From Anaeramoeba flamelloides (Eukaryota; Metamonada; Anaeramoebidae), in contig JANTQA010000036.1 of NCBI GenBank assembly GCA_027625915.1, positions 8,081,001 to 8,145,000 on the forward strand: DNA of 64,000 bases, given 5' to 3'. Positions 13,818-25,379 of the stretch are shown in pieces. Under the pieces are notes generated by a model. That model had not been told where the DNA came from, made no database searches, and worked only from the letters and a program-made list of their open reading frames with translations. The translations under genes and the position numbers were made by a program. Numbering within the stretch: position 1 is the first letter of the stretch; every line of letters begins with the position of its first letter.

Positions 13818-14894
13818 ATGACAGACCCAAATTCAAAAAATCAAAAAACAACTTCAATTGAAGACAATTTAAAAAATCTGTTTGCAAAAAGAAAAAAACA
13901 GCCAAAACAAAAAAAGGATCAAATAGAAAAAAACATAAGAAAGCGTAGCGAGCTGCCACCACTCGAAAAACCAAAATCAACTCTTACAAATCTGGAAAAA
14001 ATTGAGAAAGCAAAAAGGCTTCTATTGGCTGAAAACAAATCTTCGATCGCATCAACTACCAATTCGAAGAAGAAGCGAAGAGTAAGAAGCACAAGAAAAA
14101 TCAATAATCGTCCAGCGAAGCCTAGCACATACACAAGAATGACTACTAACAGAAGTACGATAATTGAAAACGAAAATGAAGAGGGTGAGATCCAAGAACA
14201 CGAACAAGAAAAAAAAAAAGAAAAGCAATTCGATGGTGAGAGAAAATATGGGAATGAAAATAGGTATGAAATTGAAAAAGAAAAGGAAATAAATAAAAAA
14301 AAAAAAGAAAATGAAAAAAATAACGAAAATATCGAGGGAAATAATTCCAACAAAGAAAGTGAAAAGCAGCCAACTGAAATTTCATCAACGATTTATATCG
14401 GCGAACTAAAACGGGGCTGTACAGAAAACGAATTAGTCAATTTGTTTCGATCGTATGGTGTCATTGACAACATCAAAATCTTCCAAAAGGCAAAGTCTTA
14501 TGCCTTTTTGAAATTCAGTGATCCCAAATCTGCTGCTGTTGCAATTGAAGAAATGAACAATTATTCATTCCAAGACGCCAAATTACGAGTTAGTACAGCT
14601 AAATTAAATTCCATTGTTACGGGAGCTTCTGATTATCAGCAAAAGGTTGAGAGCACAGGCGGCAAGCCAAAAAGAAATTATAAAAAAAAGAGATCATCCA
14701 TCCCCCAGTTGCCTGCATTTATGAAAGGAGATAATGTTCCCTTTGAGTACAGTAAGGAAAAGGCATTCCAGCCAGTTCAAATAATATCGTATAGGCGTGG
14801 CGTGAAGCCCAAAACTGTGGACCAAGACGACGTTATACATGAATTGGAAAAAATGCAAAAGGAAAGACGTATTTCAAAATATGACGATATTTGA
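13818..14894 (+). CDS. RRM-domain RNA-binding protein, possibly NELF-E-like
   Basis: 358-aa intronless protein ending in TGA. Residues 1-190 are basic and Lys/Glu-rich (KKKRRVRSTRK near 90, then a long EKEKE/NEN linker). A single canonical RRM follows at about 191-265: RNP2 is IYIGEL and RNP1 is KSYAFLKF, with the usual ENELVNLFRSYG helix and AVAIEEMNNYSF segment. Behind the RRM is a basic linker and a conserved-looking tail (AFQPVQIISYRRGV, then HELEKMQKERR). A charged N-terminal half, one C-terminal RRM and a short tail with an aromatic/basic motif resembles negative elongation factor E in layout. The sequence match outside the RRM is weak, so a general mRNA-binding protein is equally possible. 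RNA binding is firm; the specific role is inference. Confidence 0.85.
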   Translation: MTDPNSKNQKTTSIEDNLKNLFAKRKKQPKQKKDQIEKNIRKRSELPPLEKPKSTLTNLEKIEKAKRLLLAENKSSIASTTNSKKKRRVRSTRKINNRPAKPSTYTRMTTNRSTIIENENEEGEIQEHEQEKKKEKQFDGERKYGNENRYEIEKEKEINKKKKENEKNNENIEGNNSNKESEKQPTEISSTIYIGELKRGCTENELVNLFRSYGVIDNIKIFQKAKSYAFLKFSDPKSAAVAIEEMNNYSFQDAKLRVSTAKLNSIVTGASDYQQKVESTGGKPKRNYKKKRSSIPQLPAFMKGDNVPFEYSKEKAFQPVQIISYRRGVKPKTVDQDDVIHELEKMQKERRISKYDDI

Positions 14895-15409
14895 TCTCAA
14901 AAAAAACATATATTTAGATTTAGATATATCATGCTATATAAATTAAAATAACGCTTGATAAAATTAATTTTTAAAATAGGATTAATAATAAAAATAATTT
15001 ACAGTAATGAGACATTTTGTATTTTTTCGAATTTGAATATCCCTAAAAGCTCTAAATATTTTATAATTTTAAAAATTATTTTAGATTAATAAACTTAATA
15101 CAGTTCAGATTTAAGCATTGCATTCCCTGAAACATGAAAAAAGATTCTTTGTTTATATTTTAATTCACGATCTTTCTATATTTTATAAAGTAACCATGTA
15201 TCAAAGTTCAAAAAAATTTTTTAATAGAAAAAGACAAAGAAAAAAAGTTCAAAGTATAAAAAAATTATTTGGAGAATAAAAGTTTTTGAGTCTTTTTGAT
15301 TTTCCAACTGTTCAAAATTAAAAAATAATTTCTTTTTGTTTTCTTTTTTATTTCAAAGAAAAGGAGATTTTTCAATTAGGACTGTTGATAAATTTGAAAA
15401 GAAATTAAT

Positions 15410-16607
15410 ATTGTGAAGGAATTGGTGTTTATCATGAAGATCCATTATTTCCTTTATTATTTAGATTTATTACTCATTTTTATCTTAGAAAAAATCAAAT
15501 CACTGGCATTACATGTCCAAATGTTTGCAGATGATCTGATTTTACTTCTGAAAGGATCATCAATAAAAATAAATTTTCAATTAAAGAAAATATATAAAAT
15601 AATAAGAGACTTCCGGATGAACTCTAACAATGATAAAACTCAAAATATACTTTAATTCCAAAGGAAATTTAATATCTAGGTATTTGGTTAGACTAAAAAC
15701 TTATTTAAAATTTAATCTTGATAAAGTTAAGACCAATTTTAAAAAAATAATGAATATCTTACCCCGAAAAAAAATTTACTAATGGTTTACAAATTCAGTT
15801 TTTGAAAGCTGTATTACATAGCTAGTTATTATATAGATTAAAAATATTTGTTTTGACAAAAACATATTTTAAAGATTTTGATACTTGAATTTATAAAAAA
15901 AGTACAGAATTTTTATTAATCAACCCAAACTGAATTTATTCTTATTTATAAAACAGAAGTAAAAATTGTACCTGTCAGAATAACAATTTATAAAAGAAGA
16001 TTTAGGTTTATTCAAAAAATTAAAAATCCCCCGTTTTGAGAAATTAATTAATTATCTTCTTTTTAGAAAAAAATGAATCAGAAAATATTAAAAGGAATTC
16101 GAAAAATTTAAAAAATCTAAAATATGAACTCGTAAATTTCAGAATTCAAAATTTCGAAAATATTCCAAGTTGGAAAGTTCAAAAATATTTAAAAATATAC
16201 ATCTAAATAATACTATAATAAGTTGCCCTATTTAGGCTTTCCAGAATTTAAAATGCGATGGTTAGACTTCAATTTTAATACTCTGAAATTTATCAAATTG
16301 CCTGAGTAGATATTCTTATGTTTTGAATAAAAATAAATCAAACTATTATGAATTTTGTAAAAAAATAAACAATTTGTAAATAATTGAAGATTTAGAACTT
16401 TTTCTATGGAATTGCTTATCTTATGAAAATAATTACAATATCTGGATATCTGAATTAAATAAATTTAATATACCTAATTTATTAGAAAATGATAATATTT
16501 TTAATATTATTACAAAAAAAGATTCATGTTGTTTATTGGCTTTAGTGGGTAATAAAATTTTTTGTGAGTCTTTCATAAAGTTCCTAAATGTTTATTTAAA
16601 TATTCGG
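15410..16607 (+). mobile_element. LINE (non-LTR retrotransposon) remnant, reverse transcriptase part
   Basis: The RT signature EGIGVYHEDPLFPLLF (from 15415) corresponds to the QGDPLSPLLF block. In a shifted frame follows MFADDLILL (active-site Y/FADD, about 15520), then FRMNSNNDKT and, after more breaks, YLGIWLD, LKAVLHS and IYKKSTEFLLINPN, which is the usual order in LINE RTs. An open stretch of about 70 codons (about 16399-16607: FLWNCLSYENNYNIW...) ends exactly where the hairpin-module block begins. At least five stops or frameshifts are present, so the element is dead. The 5' end and endonuclease were not found. Confidence 0.8.
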
Positions 16608-16830
16608 AAAGTGCTGTAGAGTGCTATCAAGTACCATTCAAGTGTCATCAAGTACATAGGTTTTCCAAAATTCAAAAGAGTGCAATAAAATACAAAGATT
16701 TAACTCAATTCTTTTAAATTCTGGAAAACCGAAGTGCCTAGGTTTTTTTTTAATTCGAGAAATAAAAAGAAAATTAAATAAATTTTCGTTTAATTTCTTA
16801 AATTAAAAAAAAAATACGATAAATAAGTGA
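16608..16830 (+). repeat. Hairpin-module block abutting LINE
   Basis: It starts with the 10-bp array in reverse orientation (AGTGCTGTAG, AGTGCTATCA, AGTACCATTC, AAGTGTCATC). A hairpin follows at 16664-16730 (TTTTCCAAAATTCAAAAG paired with CTTTTAAATTCTGGAAAA). Next come AGTGCCTAGG (box at 16737-16742) and the AGAAATAAAAAGAAAATT module also seen at 43300 and 49376. Confidence 0.65.
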
Positions 16831-18304
16831 TGTTAATAACCCCTCGCTTAACTAAAAAAAAAAAAAAAAAATCATATTTTTGTTGCTAAAAAATATGTTT
16901 TAAGAATTCAAAAAAAAAAAATACAGAGAAAAAGAAAAAATTTAGAAAAGAGTTTTTTTTTCAAACTTTTAGCTTATTAAAAAATTCAAATGATTTCAAA
17001 TCATCTATATTTGGTTTTTCATTTGAATTTTTGGAGGGGCAACACATAATGATTTTTCCTAATTTATATATATAGATATATATATATGTACCCAACAAAG
17101 ATAAAATTTGTATACTTTTCTTGAGTTTTAGTATATTAGAAATTTATGGTGTATTAATTGAATCTTATAAGAGATATTGTGTCTTAAGTGTTACAATTTT
17201 TTGTTTTTTTCTTTTATTTTTCTGTTATTTTTTTTTTTTCTTTCTTTATAAAATTTTCATTTTTTTTTGAATTTTTCAAGTTTTTTTTTTTTTCTTTTTT
17301 TTTAATAAAAGATCATATTGAAAAAAAAAATATCACTAAAATCCAATAAATATTTTGAAAAATAAAATTGTGTAGTGTCGTTAAAAAGAATTTAATTATT
17401 ATCATAAAAGGTTTTTGTTAAATTTTTTTTCAGTGGAAATGTAAAAATAAAAATACAGTTTTTCATGTTTCCAAAATTCCATTTCTTTTTTTTTGTTTTA
17501 AAAATGATTTTTTTTATTATTAATTTTTAAAATATCGGGTTTTATTATCTATTTCATAAATAATTAAAAAGTGAATTATAAACCAGATTTAATAATTAGT
17601 TATTGATGAATTCAAAAGAAATAATTTTTTTAATTTATTATTTAATGTAATTCACAATTATTGAAATTGGATTTATAAAAAAATTAAATTTCTCAATTCA
17701 AGAATTATACCTAAAAAAAAAGTCTTTTCTGTGTCTTATTTAGTTGTTACAAGTATGTGTTGAGAAGAGAATAGACTATGTTTGTAAAAAAAAAAATCTA
17801 ATCCTTGAAAAGAAATGAAGTTAATTGTATTAACAATTTGAAATTTACAAGCATAAAGAAGTAAATTAATAAATATATAAAATTAATATTTGAGAATTAT
17901 AAAAAAATGAACTATTATATATAAATAATCAGTCAAAGGTGATCATTGGGGTCATTTTTAAGGAAAAAATATTTTCTCAATATAGGCACAAAACTTGTGT
18001 TCGAGAAAGAGAAACGAACTATAAAAAAATCTTAAAAAATACTCACTAATTTTGAAATTTTTTATTAATTAAGGGTGTAGTACCACATAAAAAAACTGAT
18101 ATTGAAATATCTGATAGTTTATTAAAACATATATTGATACTCTTAGGTTCTAGATTAACAAAAAAAAATATAAAAAAAAACTAAAACTTCAATTTTACTA
18201 ATATCAGCAATTAATATTTCAGTAAAAACTATTCTTATGTGAGTAGTATTTTTTAAAAATAAATTGAAATCTTTTTGAAATTCTTGAAAAAAATTTTTTT
18301 TGTA

Positions 18305-18535
18305 AGTTGTTTTTCAACTTCTGAAATGGATGAGTTAACCTCATTTTTTTACAATTTATTAATTTGAGTCTCTTTTTGAAATTGAAAATTTACATGTTTC
18401 CAATATAAAACGAACAAAAGTAAACCTATTATTTTTTTAAAACAATTAAGTTAATTCTTGAAAATAGGAAAATATATTTTTCGTTTTATGTTGGAAAGTA
18501 TTTATTTCAAAAGAAAATTTTTTTATTTGTTTAAT
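18305..18535 (+). repeat. Dispersed repeat family, copy 2
   Basis: Matches 10060-10285 and 55965-56190 (GGATGAGTTAACC, AACAATTAAGTTAATTC, TTTTATGTTGGAAAGTATT). A further shared segment lies at about 19415-19520 and 56370-56480 (TTGATCTCA..., then GATCAGAATTTTTT and TACAAAATAAG). The Tc1-type element at 19117-19313 lies between the two segments in this copy. Confidence 0.6.
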
Positions 18536-19116
18536 ATTTTTCTTAGATTAATATCCCAATTCAAATTTTGGCAAATAAAGGTAATTGAAGTATAGGTGAT
18601 TCAATAAAAGAATATTTGGCAGAATCTTAATCTTATTTATCAATTAAATTGAAATCTATTATGCAAAAAATATTTTTTTCTTTAAGGTTTTAAAAAATAT
18701 GTTTTCTGATTTTTAAAAAATATAAAAATAATTGCAAAACAATTTTCTATTTTGAAAAATATTTTTAACAAATTGTTTGGTCTTATTCAAAAGAATCCTA
18801 ATAACAATTTGAATTCATTTTTGTCAGAAAATAAATGATTTTGAATTTTGATAAATAAAATTACTTAATTTCCAAATATCTTCTTGATAATTTTATTTTG
18901 AAAAATTGAATTTCATCTTAAAAAAAAAAAAATTCTTGGTATAATGTTTAACAGAGCTCAAAATTTTAATTTTTATAATTATCATTCTTAAAAAATACAA
19001 TTATTTATTAATTGGTTGAATATATTAATTTTTTCAGTTTTAAAAAAAGATTTATATCATAAAGAAAAAAAAAATCTTTATAATAATATTATTGGTAACC
19101 AAGACTTGTTATTGTG

Positions 19117-19313
19117 TAGTTAGTTCCCTTTTTAAGGCACAAACTCCAACGAAATTTAAGGCGCAATAAAAATTCTAAAATTAAGGCACAAAATTCGGAT
19201 TCTAATAAAATAAATTGTAAAAAAAAAAAATTATAAAAAATGTGCCTTAATTTAAGATTTTTTTGTGCCTTAAATTTCATTGGAATTTTGTGTCTTAAAA
19301 GTGGAACTGACTG
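19117..19313. mobile_element. Short Tc1/mariner-type foldback element (MITE), copy A
   Basis: About 197 bp, nearly palindromic. The right end GGAACTGACTG is followed by TA, and the left end is a slightly degenerate inverse (TAGTTAGTTCC). Inner repeats TTAAGGCACAAA and AATTTCGTTG-like boxes also pair. Same family as 26382-26576. No coding capacity. Confidence 0.75.
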
Positions 19314-20195
19314 TATAATAATGATCAAAATGATATTAAAGCATGTAAAAAACTTTTTATAATGTGAGAAATAAAATGAATTTAATAATTTTCTTTTCCG
19401 GAAAAAATGAAAAAAAAAAATTGATCTCACTAAACTATTTATCTTTTTGGCTTTTTTAGTCGATCAGAATTTTTTGGCACTTATCATCTACAAAATAAGT
19501 AAGTAGAGAATACCACAATATCATATTGTAAAAATTAACCTTGTTGCCGTAGAAGACTGATCCCTTAATTAATAAATTTTGAGAATAATCAGGATTCTAT
19601 GAAAAAACATTTTTTAACAAAGAAATAAATCAAGATTTATCATTGTTAGAAAAAAAAAATCATTTGATTCTATGGAATCAAATAAAGAATTATTTAGTCT
19701 TTTTTCGAAAAAGATATTAATGTGAACTATGATTATTTTTAATATTTAAAAAGTAATGTGTCCTCAAGAATGAAATAGATTTTATTGGACATATTTTGTT
19801 TCAATTTATAATTAAATGGGAATTTGCAAAATAAAATAGCATAAAGCTTTTACGGAAATCAAAAAAAAACAAAAAATAAAAAAAAATTAGATCTATGTAT
19901 TAATTATTATTGAAGAATCAAATGAGCAAACAAAAAAAAATAAATTAATAAGAATAATAATCCAAAAAAAAAAAAAATAAAGTCAATGTATTAAATTAAA
20001 AAAAGGATTATCTGTAAACCGAAAAAAAAGATGTGATTAACAAAATCAGGAATAAAAGATTAATACAAATTATTTAGTATTAATAATAATTTGTAAATTA
20101 ATATAAAAATAATAATGAATATATTCCTATGTATGTATATATATATATACATATTTAGATATATAAAAATAAAAATAAAAAAAGACATTTTGAGT

Positions 20196-21840
20196 TTATA
20201 GATAATCTAAGATATTGTTTGGCATTTCTTCAACTTGTGTATCATAAAATTGTTCCAAATCTCGAAGTGTTTCAACATCGTGGCTGGTAATCAAATTGAT
20301 TGCAACACCCTTTCTACCGAAACGACCACCTCTACCGATTCTATGAATATAGTTTTCTCTGTTTGTGGGTAAATCGTAATTGATTACTAAGGAGACTTGT
20401 TGGACATCGATCCCACGAGCCAATAAATCTGTGGTGATCAAAATTCTACTAGATCCTGATCTAAATTCTTTCATGATTAAAGTTCTTTTTTCTTGGTCCA
20501 TTTCACCATGGATTGATGAAACGGTGTAATCTTCTTCATTTAATTTGTACTCAAGTTCTTCGACAATTTCTTTGGTATTACAAAAGATTACTGTTTGAGT
20601 GATATTGATTACCTTGTAGAGATCCATCAAGGTTTGGAATTTATAGTTTTCCTTTTCAACGTCAATGTAAAACTGTTTAATACCCTCAAGTGTTAATTCT
20701 TCTTTTTTGACAAGGATTTTGATTGGATCTCTCATGAATTTGGATGTTACCTTGTGGACGCCGGTGGGCATTGTAGCACTTGACAAGACAACTTGCACCG
20801 AGGAATCCAAGATTTGGAAAATTTCATAGATTTTTTCTTTAAAGCCACGACTAAGCATTTCGTCTGCTTCATCAAGAACAAATGTTTTGATGTTTTTGGT
20901 TTTTAAAACCTGTTCTTCCATCATATGAATGACTCTTCCTGGGGTTCCGACAACAATATGGACACCCTCGCGAAGTTTTTGCATATCAACCTCAATTGGG
21001 ACACCTCCAATACAACAATGTACCTTAATATCTAAAAATTCTCCTAAATTCTTGACAACGTCCATTGTTTGCTTGGCAAGTTCCCTTGTTGGTGAGAGAA
21101 TTAAAGCTTGAGTTCTATTTAATTTTGGATCAATTCTTTCAAGTGTTCCAATAGCAAATGTGGCAGTTTTTCCAGTTCCACTCTGGGCTTGGGCAATGAC
21201 GTCTCTTCCTTTAACAATTGGGACAATTGCCTCTTTAAAGATTGTTTGTTTTTTTTTTGTTTTTGTTTGTTTTTTTTTGTTTTTTTTTGTTTTTTTTTGT
21301 TTTTGTTTGTTTGTTTGTTTTTGTTTGTTTTTTTTTTGGGGGGGGTTGTTTTTATTGGGAAGGAGTGAAAAAAATAAATAAATAAAGAAAAATTAATGAA
21401 AAAGAAAAGTTTAAAAAAAAAAAATATTTCAATAAAAAGTAAAGTAACAAAAAAAAAGAAAAAAAATCAAGGAATTCAACAAAAACACTTGAGTCTTTTT
21501 CTTTTTGAATTTCCACATAAATTTTTTTTAATGAGTTTGTGTTTGTTTTTTTTTTTTGAATAACAAAAAGGATTTTACTTTGTTGGATTTTTGAAGGGTA
21601 TTCAAAACCATAAGAAACAATTCCATGAAGAATATTTTCTTTTAAACCCATATCATCAAAACTTTCATGAATTTCATCATAATTGGATTCAATAACTTCG
21701 TTTTCTTCTGGGTGGTATCTTGATCCACCTCTCCTTTGGTTATATCCACCTCTTTGTCTTCTATTATTATAATTATTATTGTTATTTTCTCTATAATTTC
21801 GTTCTCCACCTCTTCTACGTTCTTGGTATTGTTTAGACAT
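20196..21840 (-). CDS. EIF4A: Translation initiation factor eIF4A (DEAD-box RNA helicase)
   Basis: ATP-dependent RNA helicase that unwinds mRNA 5' leaders in the eIF4F complex. Two exons, 21840-21579 and 21232-20196, give 432 aa. The join CAACAAA|GTAAAA...TTTAAAG|AGGCA rebuilds the family sequence [20 protein letters not shown]. All helicase motifs are present: the Q motif, [48 protein letters not shown] and [17 protein letters not shown] (not AQSQ) and [13 protein letters not shown] favour eIF4A over the exon-junction paralogue eIF4A3. An unusual Arg/Gly/Asn-rich N-terminal extension of about 50 residues precedes the core. I start at the ATG at 21840. The C-terminus MPNNILDYL is a divergent version of MPLNVADLI. 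Confidence 0.96.
21233..21578 (-). other. EIF4A: eIF4A intron with C-run and CAAA tract
   Basis: 346-bp intron inside the Q motif, with 5' site GTAAAA and 3' site TTTAAAG. On the transcribed strand the last about 110 bases are a run of 8 C followed by CAAA-type simple sequence, where most introns carry a pyrimidine tract. Confidence 0.9.
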
Positions 21841-22882
21841 GTTCAATTAAAAAACAAAAAAAAAAAAAAAAAGCTGTGTAAAAAATTGTTGTATAAAAAA
21901 GAAAGTTAAAAAAAAAATGAAAAAAATTTAAAAAATTGAGATTTATTTATGGTTTTAAGTTTAGTTTTATTTGTATTGGAAGATTTTGTTGTCTTAAAAA
22001 ACAATTCTATTTTATTTTTTTAAATTAAATTATTTTATCTGAATAATTCTTTTTAGTTTTGTCTTCAAATTGACAAATTATCACCACAAACTTATTTTGA
22101 TACACTATAATGAAAATAAAATATATTAGGTCTCACGTAATACTTTTTTTTAACAACAAAAAAGCAAATTCATGTTTTGGAAAAATCACAAAGGTATTGT
22201 GATCTAAGAAGAAACTTAGAATTTTAATGACTAAATATAGTTTTTATGGGAACGTTAATTACAAAAAGATGGTAAGTATGAGCAATTCGTAGCCTTTAGA
22301 AAGGCATCTCATCAATTAACTTTAAATTGGTTTATATTTTAAATGTGAAAGTTCATAAAAATAGAGACAATAATTCTATAATTTCAAGGAAAGCACCATT
22401 CAATTCAATTTTTAATTGTTTTTAATGTCCTACATTGGAAAAAGAATGGGTAAAATTTCCACTTTATTTTTGTTATCATTATTCTTTGATTAAGAGGGGT
22501 TTGGAAAAAAAAGATTGTAAGTTGTGTTAACCTATTTATACAACGGAGTGCCTGTTTATTGTATAACACCGAATAGATTTGGTCATGTGAGAATTCTAAA
22601 AAAAAGTCAGATTTTTGAATTAAAAAAAATGATAATCTACCAAAAAGTTATCGTATTTAAATCGCAAAACCGATATAAGACTAAATAACTTGAGAGTTAT
22701 TAAAAACAATTTAAATATTATCTTGAATTTTTTAAAAGAACAAAGAAGAAGGATAGAGAGATACTATTTGTTTCAAAATAAATGAAACAAAATTTTCATT
22801 TAGCTTTCTTTAACAAGACTTGTAAACCCGAGAATATTACAAATTTTTACTCCCTAAAACCAGTTTAAATTATTCACTAACT

Positions 22883-23700
22883 GTCAAATCTAAAACCCGG
22901 AAATTTCTGAAACCCGTTAATTCCATTTTTCTGATCAATTAAAAATATTAGTAAAATGTCAAAAATATACTCCCATTTTACTGACAAATAATCCAATTAC
23001 CCGGCAACTTATAACCTTTCCAATTGGTGTATTGGTTAAATATTCTGAATCTGTTAATTTTAACTCTTTGGTGAATTCAGAAATCAAAAAAATCCAAAAT
23101 TTGTAAAATTAATTGAGAACATTACTGAAAATGAAAATCCACTTTTGATTTTAAATTTTGAAATAAAAAACATTTTTATACTTTTAAAAATTCAAAAAGA
23201 CTTTGAATTTGAGAGAGGTGTTTGATTATTGTGAATTTTCATGAAATTATGAAAACCATTTTGTCAAAAAAATAAATCCTCTAAGGTTCCCAATAGAAAT
23301 TTAAAATTTTGAAAAAATTATTAAAAGAAAGATATAAAGTAAATAAAACTCTTATTTCATAAATGCAATAACAAAATAATCCTTATAAAGATGATTCCTA
23401 ATAAATTTAGAATTTATCTAAAGGGAAAATCGCAATAAATTTGATTTTCAATTTTCAGTAATGTTCTCAATTAATTTTACAAATTTTGGATTTTTTTGAT
23501 TTCTGAATTCACCAAAGAGTTAAAATTAACAGATTCAGAATATTTAACCAATACACCAATTGGAAAGGTTATAAGTTGCCGGGTAATTGGATTATTTGTC
23601 AGTAAAATGGGAGTATATTTTTGACATTTTGCTAATTTTTTCAATTGATCAGAAAAATGGAATTAACGGGTTTTAGAAATTTCCGGGTTTTAGATTTGAC
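22883..23700. repeat. Large foldback element 1 (arms of about 257 bp)
   Basis: Left arm 22883-23139 and right arm 23443-23700 are inverted copies differing at about half a dozen positions by eye (about 98% identical), around a spacer of about 303 bp. The outer ends are GTCAAATCTAAAACCCGG. No reading frame and no clear target duplication. The RNA would fold into a long duplex. Confidence 0.92.
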
Positions 23701-24797
23701 GGTAAACCCTTTTAGAATTGGGAATTTTGATTATCTGTGTTAATTCTTGGGATGTGTTTTTTTTTCGAAATCTTAATGAAACTTTTGATCTTTTTATTTC
23801 ACAATTAAAAATCTAGGTTAGAGTCAAGTATTTACAATTTGAATCAAATAAAATTGCAGCTGTTGTACTTATGTTTATTCTATCACCTTTTGTCTCTTTA
23901 GGATTGTTAATCTTCGCTAAAAAGTGTCAACACAGATAAAACATTGACAACAAAAACAAAAGAGACATCAAATTCCAATTTATTGTCTTAACTTTACTAG
24001 ATTTCTTAAAATTCAAATCTTCAAACAGATAACTAAACAATTTTTAAAAACTCAAAAACCACACATTTAATAGTTTTTTAAAAAAATATAACAAATATTC
24101 AAATTAGATATATAACAATAAAACACTAAAGAGATTTATTAACCAAAAAATGGAAAACCAAGCAAATTTCAAAAATACTTGAAACATAAATTTTATAAAA
24201 TCTTATAAAATAATATATAACAATTGGAAAATATACCCCCTTTTTAAAAATAAAGATACTATTTGACAAGTTAATCTTTTCAGTTCTAATTGTGTTATTG
24301 GTTACATACCCCAAATTTGACAATTTTGGTTTTTTGTTAAAATCCAAAATCTGAAAATTAAAGGGGAAATAGAGAAAAAGTCAAATCTACAGTTTTCAAA
24401 AGAACCCTTTTAGACTTATTGAGCTTGTGTTTCAAAATAATGAGAATGCTTCTTTTATTCAGAAAAACTACAAATTTGATGATTTTAGAGATCAAAATAA
24501 TGTCTTTAAAAAGATTTTAATCTAATTTTCAAAATACAATAAGTGCTTTTTTTGTTCTTGTATCGATGTAACATCCGATTTACTACCAAATGGTATACCT
24601 AAGTTCACATCAAATTTGAAAATAAACTCTTTGTTATTTTAAGTTAAATTTAAATTAGGAATGCAATTTATTCAAAATTTATTCATAAAATTCTCAATTT
24701 TTATTCACTTCTGGTGTGAAAGGAGGAATCAAAGAAAATAAACTAAATAAAAAAGAGAAGAAGAAAAATAATTAAAATATTAAAGTAAAAAAAATAA

Positions 24798-25105
24798 TAT
24801 ATCATTTACATGACCAAATTAAAAATTATCCACTGTCGTTATGGTTTCTTGAGTTTTCTATTGATTTGAAAAATCGATAGATTTTCGTTAGTTTTTTTTG
24901 AGTTTTCTATTTATTTGGATTATCAATAGATTTTCGTTAGGTTTTTTTCACTCTTTGAAATAAAATAGAAAACCTCAAAAAAACCACCGTTAGTTTTTTT
25001 TATAATTTCAGAAATTAAAAAAAACCTAGGCACTCTACAGCACTCTACGGCACTTGGTGACACTTGAAAACATGTCTCCTGAAATAGGAGTATTAAAAAA
25101 CCCAT
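24798..25105 (+). repeat. Hairpin-module repeat, long copy with constant ends
   Basis: The left end is TATATCATTTACATGACCAA, then ATTAAAAATTATCCACT. Modules follow in order: repeated CGTTAG boxes separated by GAGTTTTCTATTGATTT-type hairpin arms, CCTAGG at 25025-25030, and a 10-bp array (GCACTCTACA, GCACTCTACG, GCACTTGGTG, ACACTTGAAA). The right end is CTCCTGAAATAGGAG, then AACCC. A second block at about 25155-25300 (GTCGTTAG, an AATTTAAAAGGATTGAG hairpin and a GGCACTCT remnant) follows. Confidence 0.65.
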
Positions 25106-25379
25106 GGAAAAATTACCAGCAATACATAAGATTCCACAAACCGCGTATTAATTGTTTGGTATTCCCGAGTCGTTAGTTTTTTTTTAATTTAAAAGGATTG
25201 AGCAAAATCAGAGACTTTACACAATTCTTTTAAATTAAAAAAAAACATAGACACAACTCCGGAGAGTGGGGCACTCTGTACCCGAATTTGTATAGTTTTT
25301 TTTTTTTTTACTATTTTAGGAATTTTTTATTTCCAATTTTTTATTTTCAATTTTTTCTTTATTACCTTAATTTTTCTAA

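Larger units (their letters stand above)
14895..20195. other. AT-rich intergenic region with LINE and MITE debris
   Basis: No host gene seen. It contains a decayed LINE (15410-16607) running into a hairpin-module block (16608-16830), a dispersed-repeat copy (18305-18535), and a Tc1-type short element (19117-19313). A stretch at about 19415-19520 is also shared with 56370-56480. Long T and A runs are common at 17210-17320. Confidence 0.6.

Noticed and set aside
15413-15655. 80-codon frame as a host gene
   Set aside because: It contains the FADD reverse-transcriptase motif and belongs to the decayed LINE.
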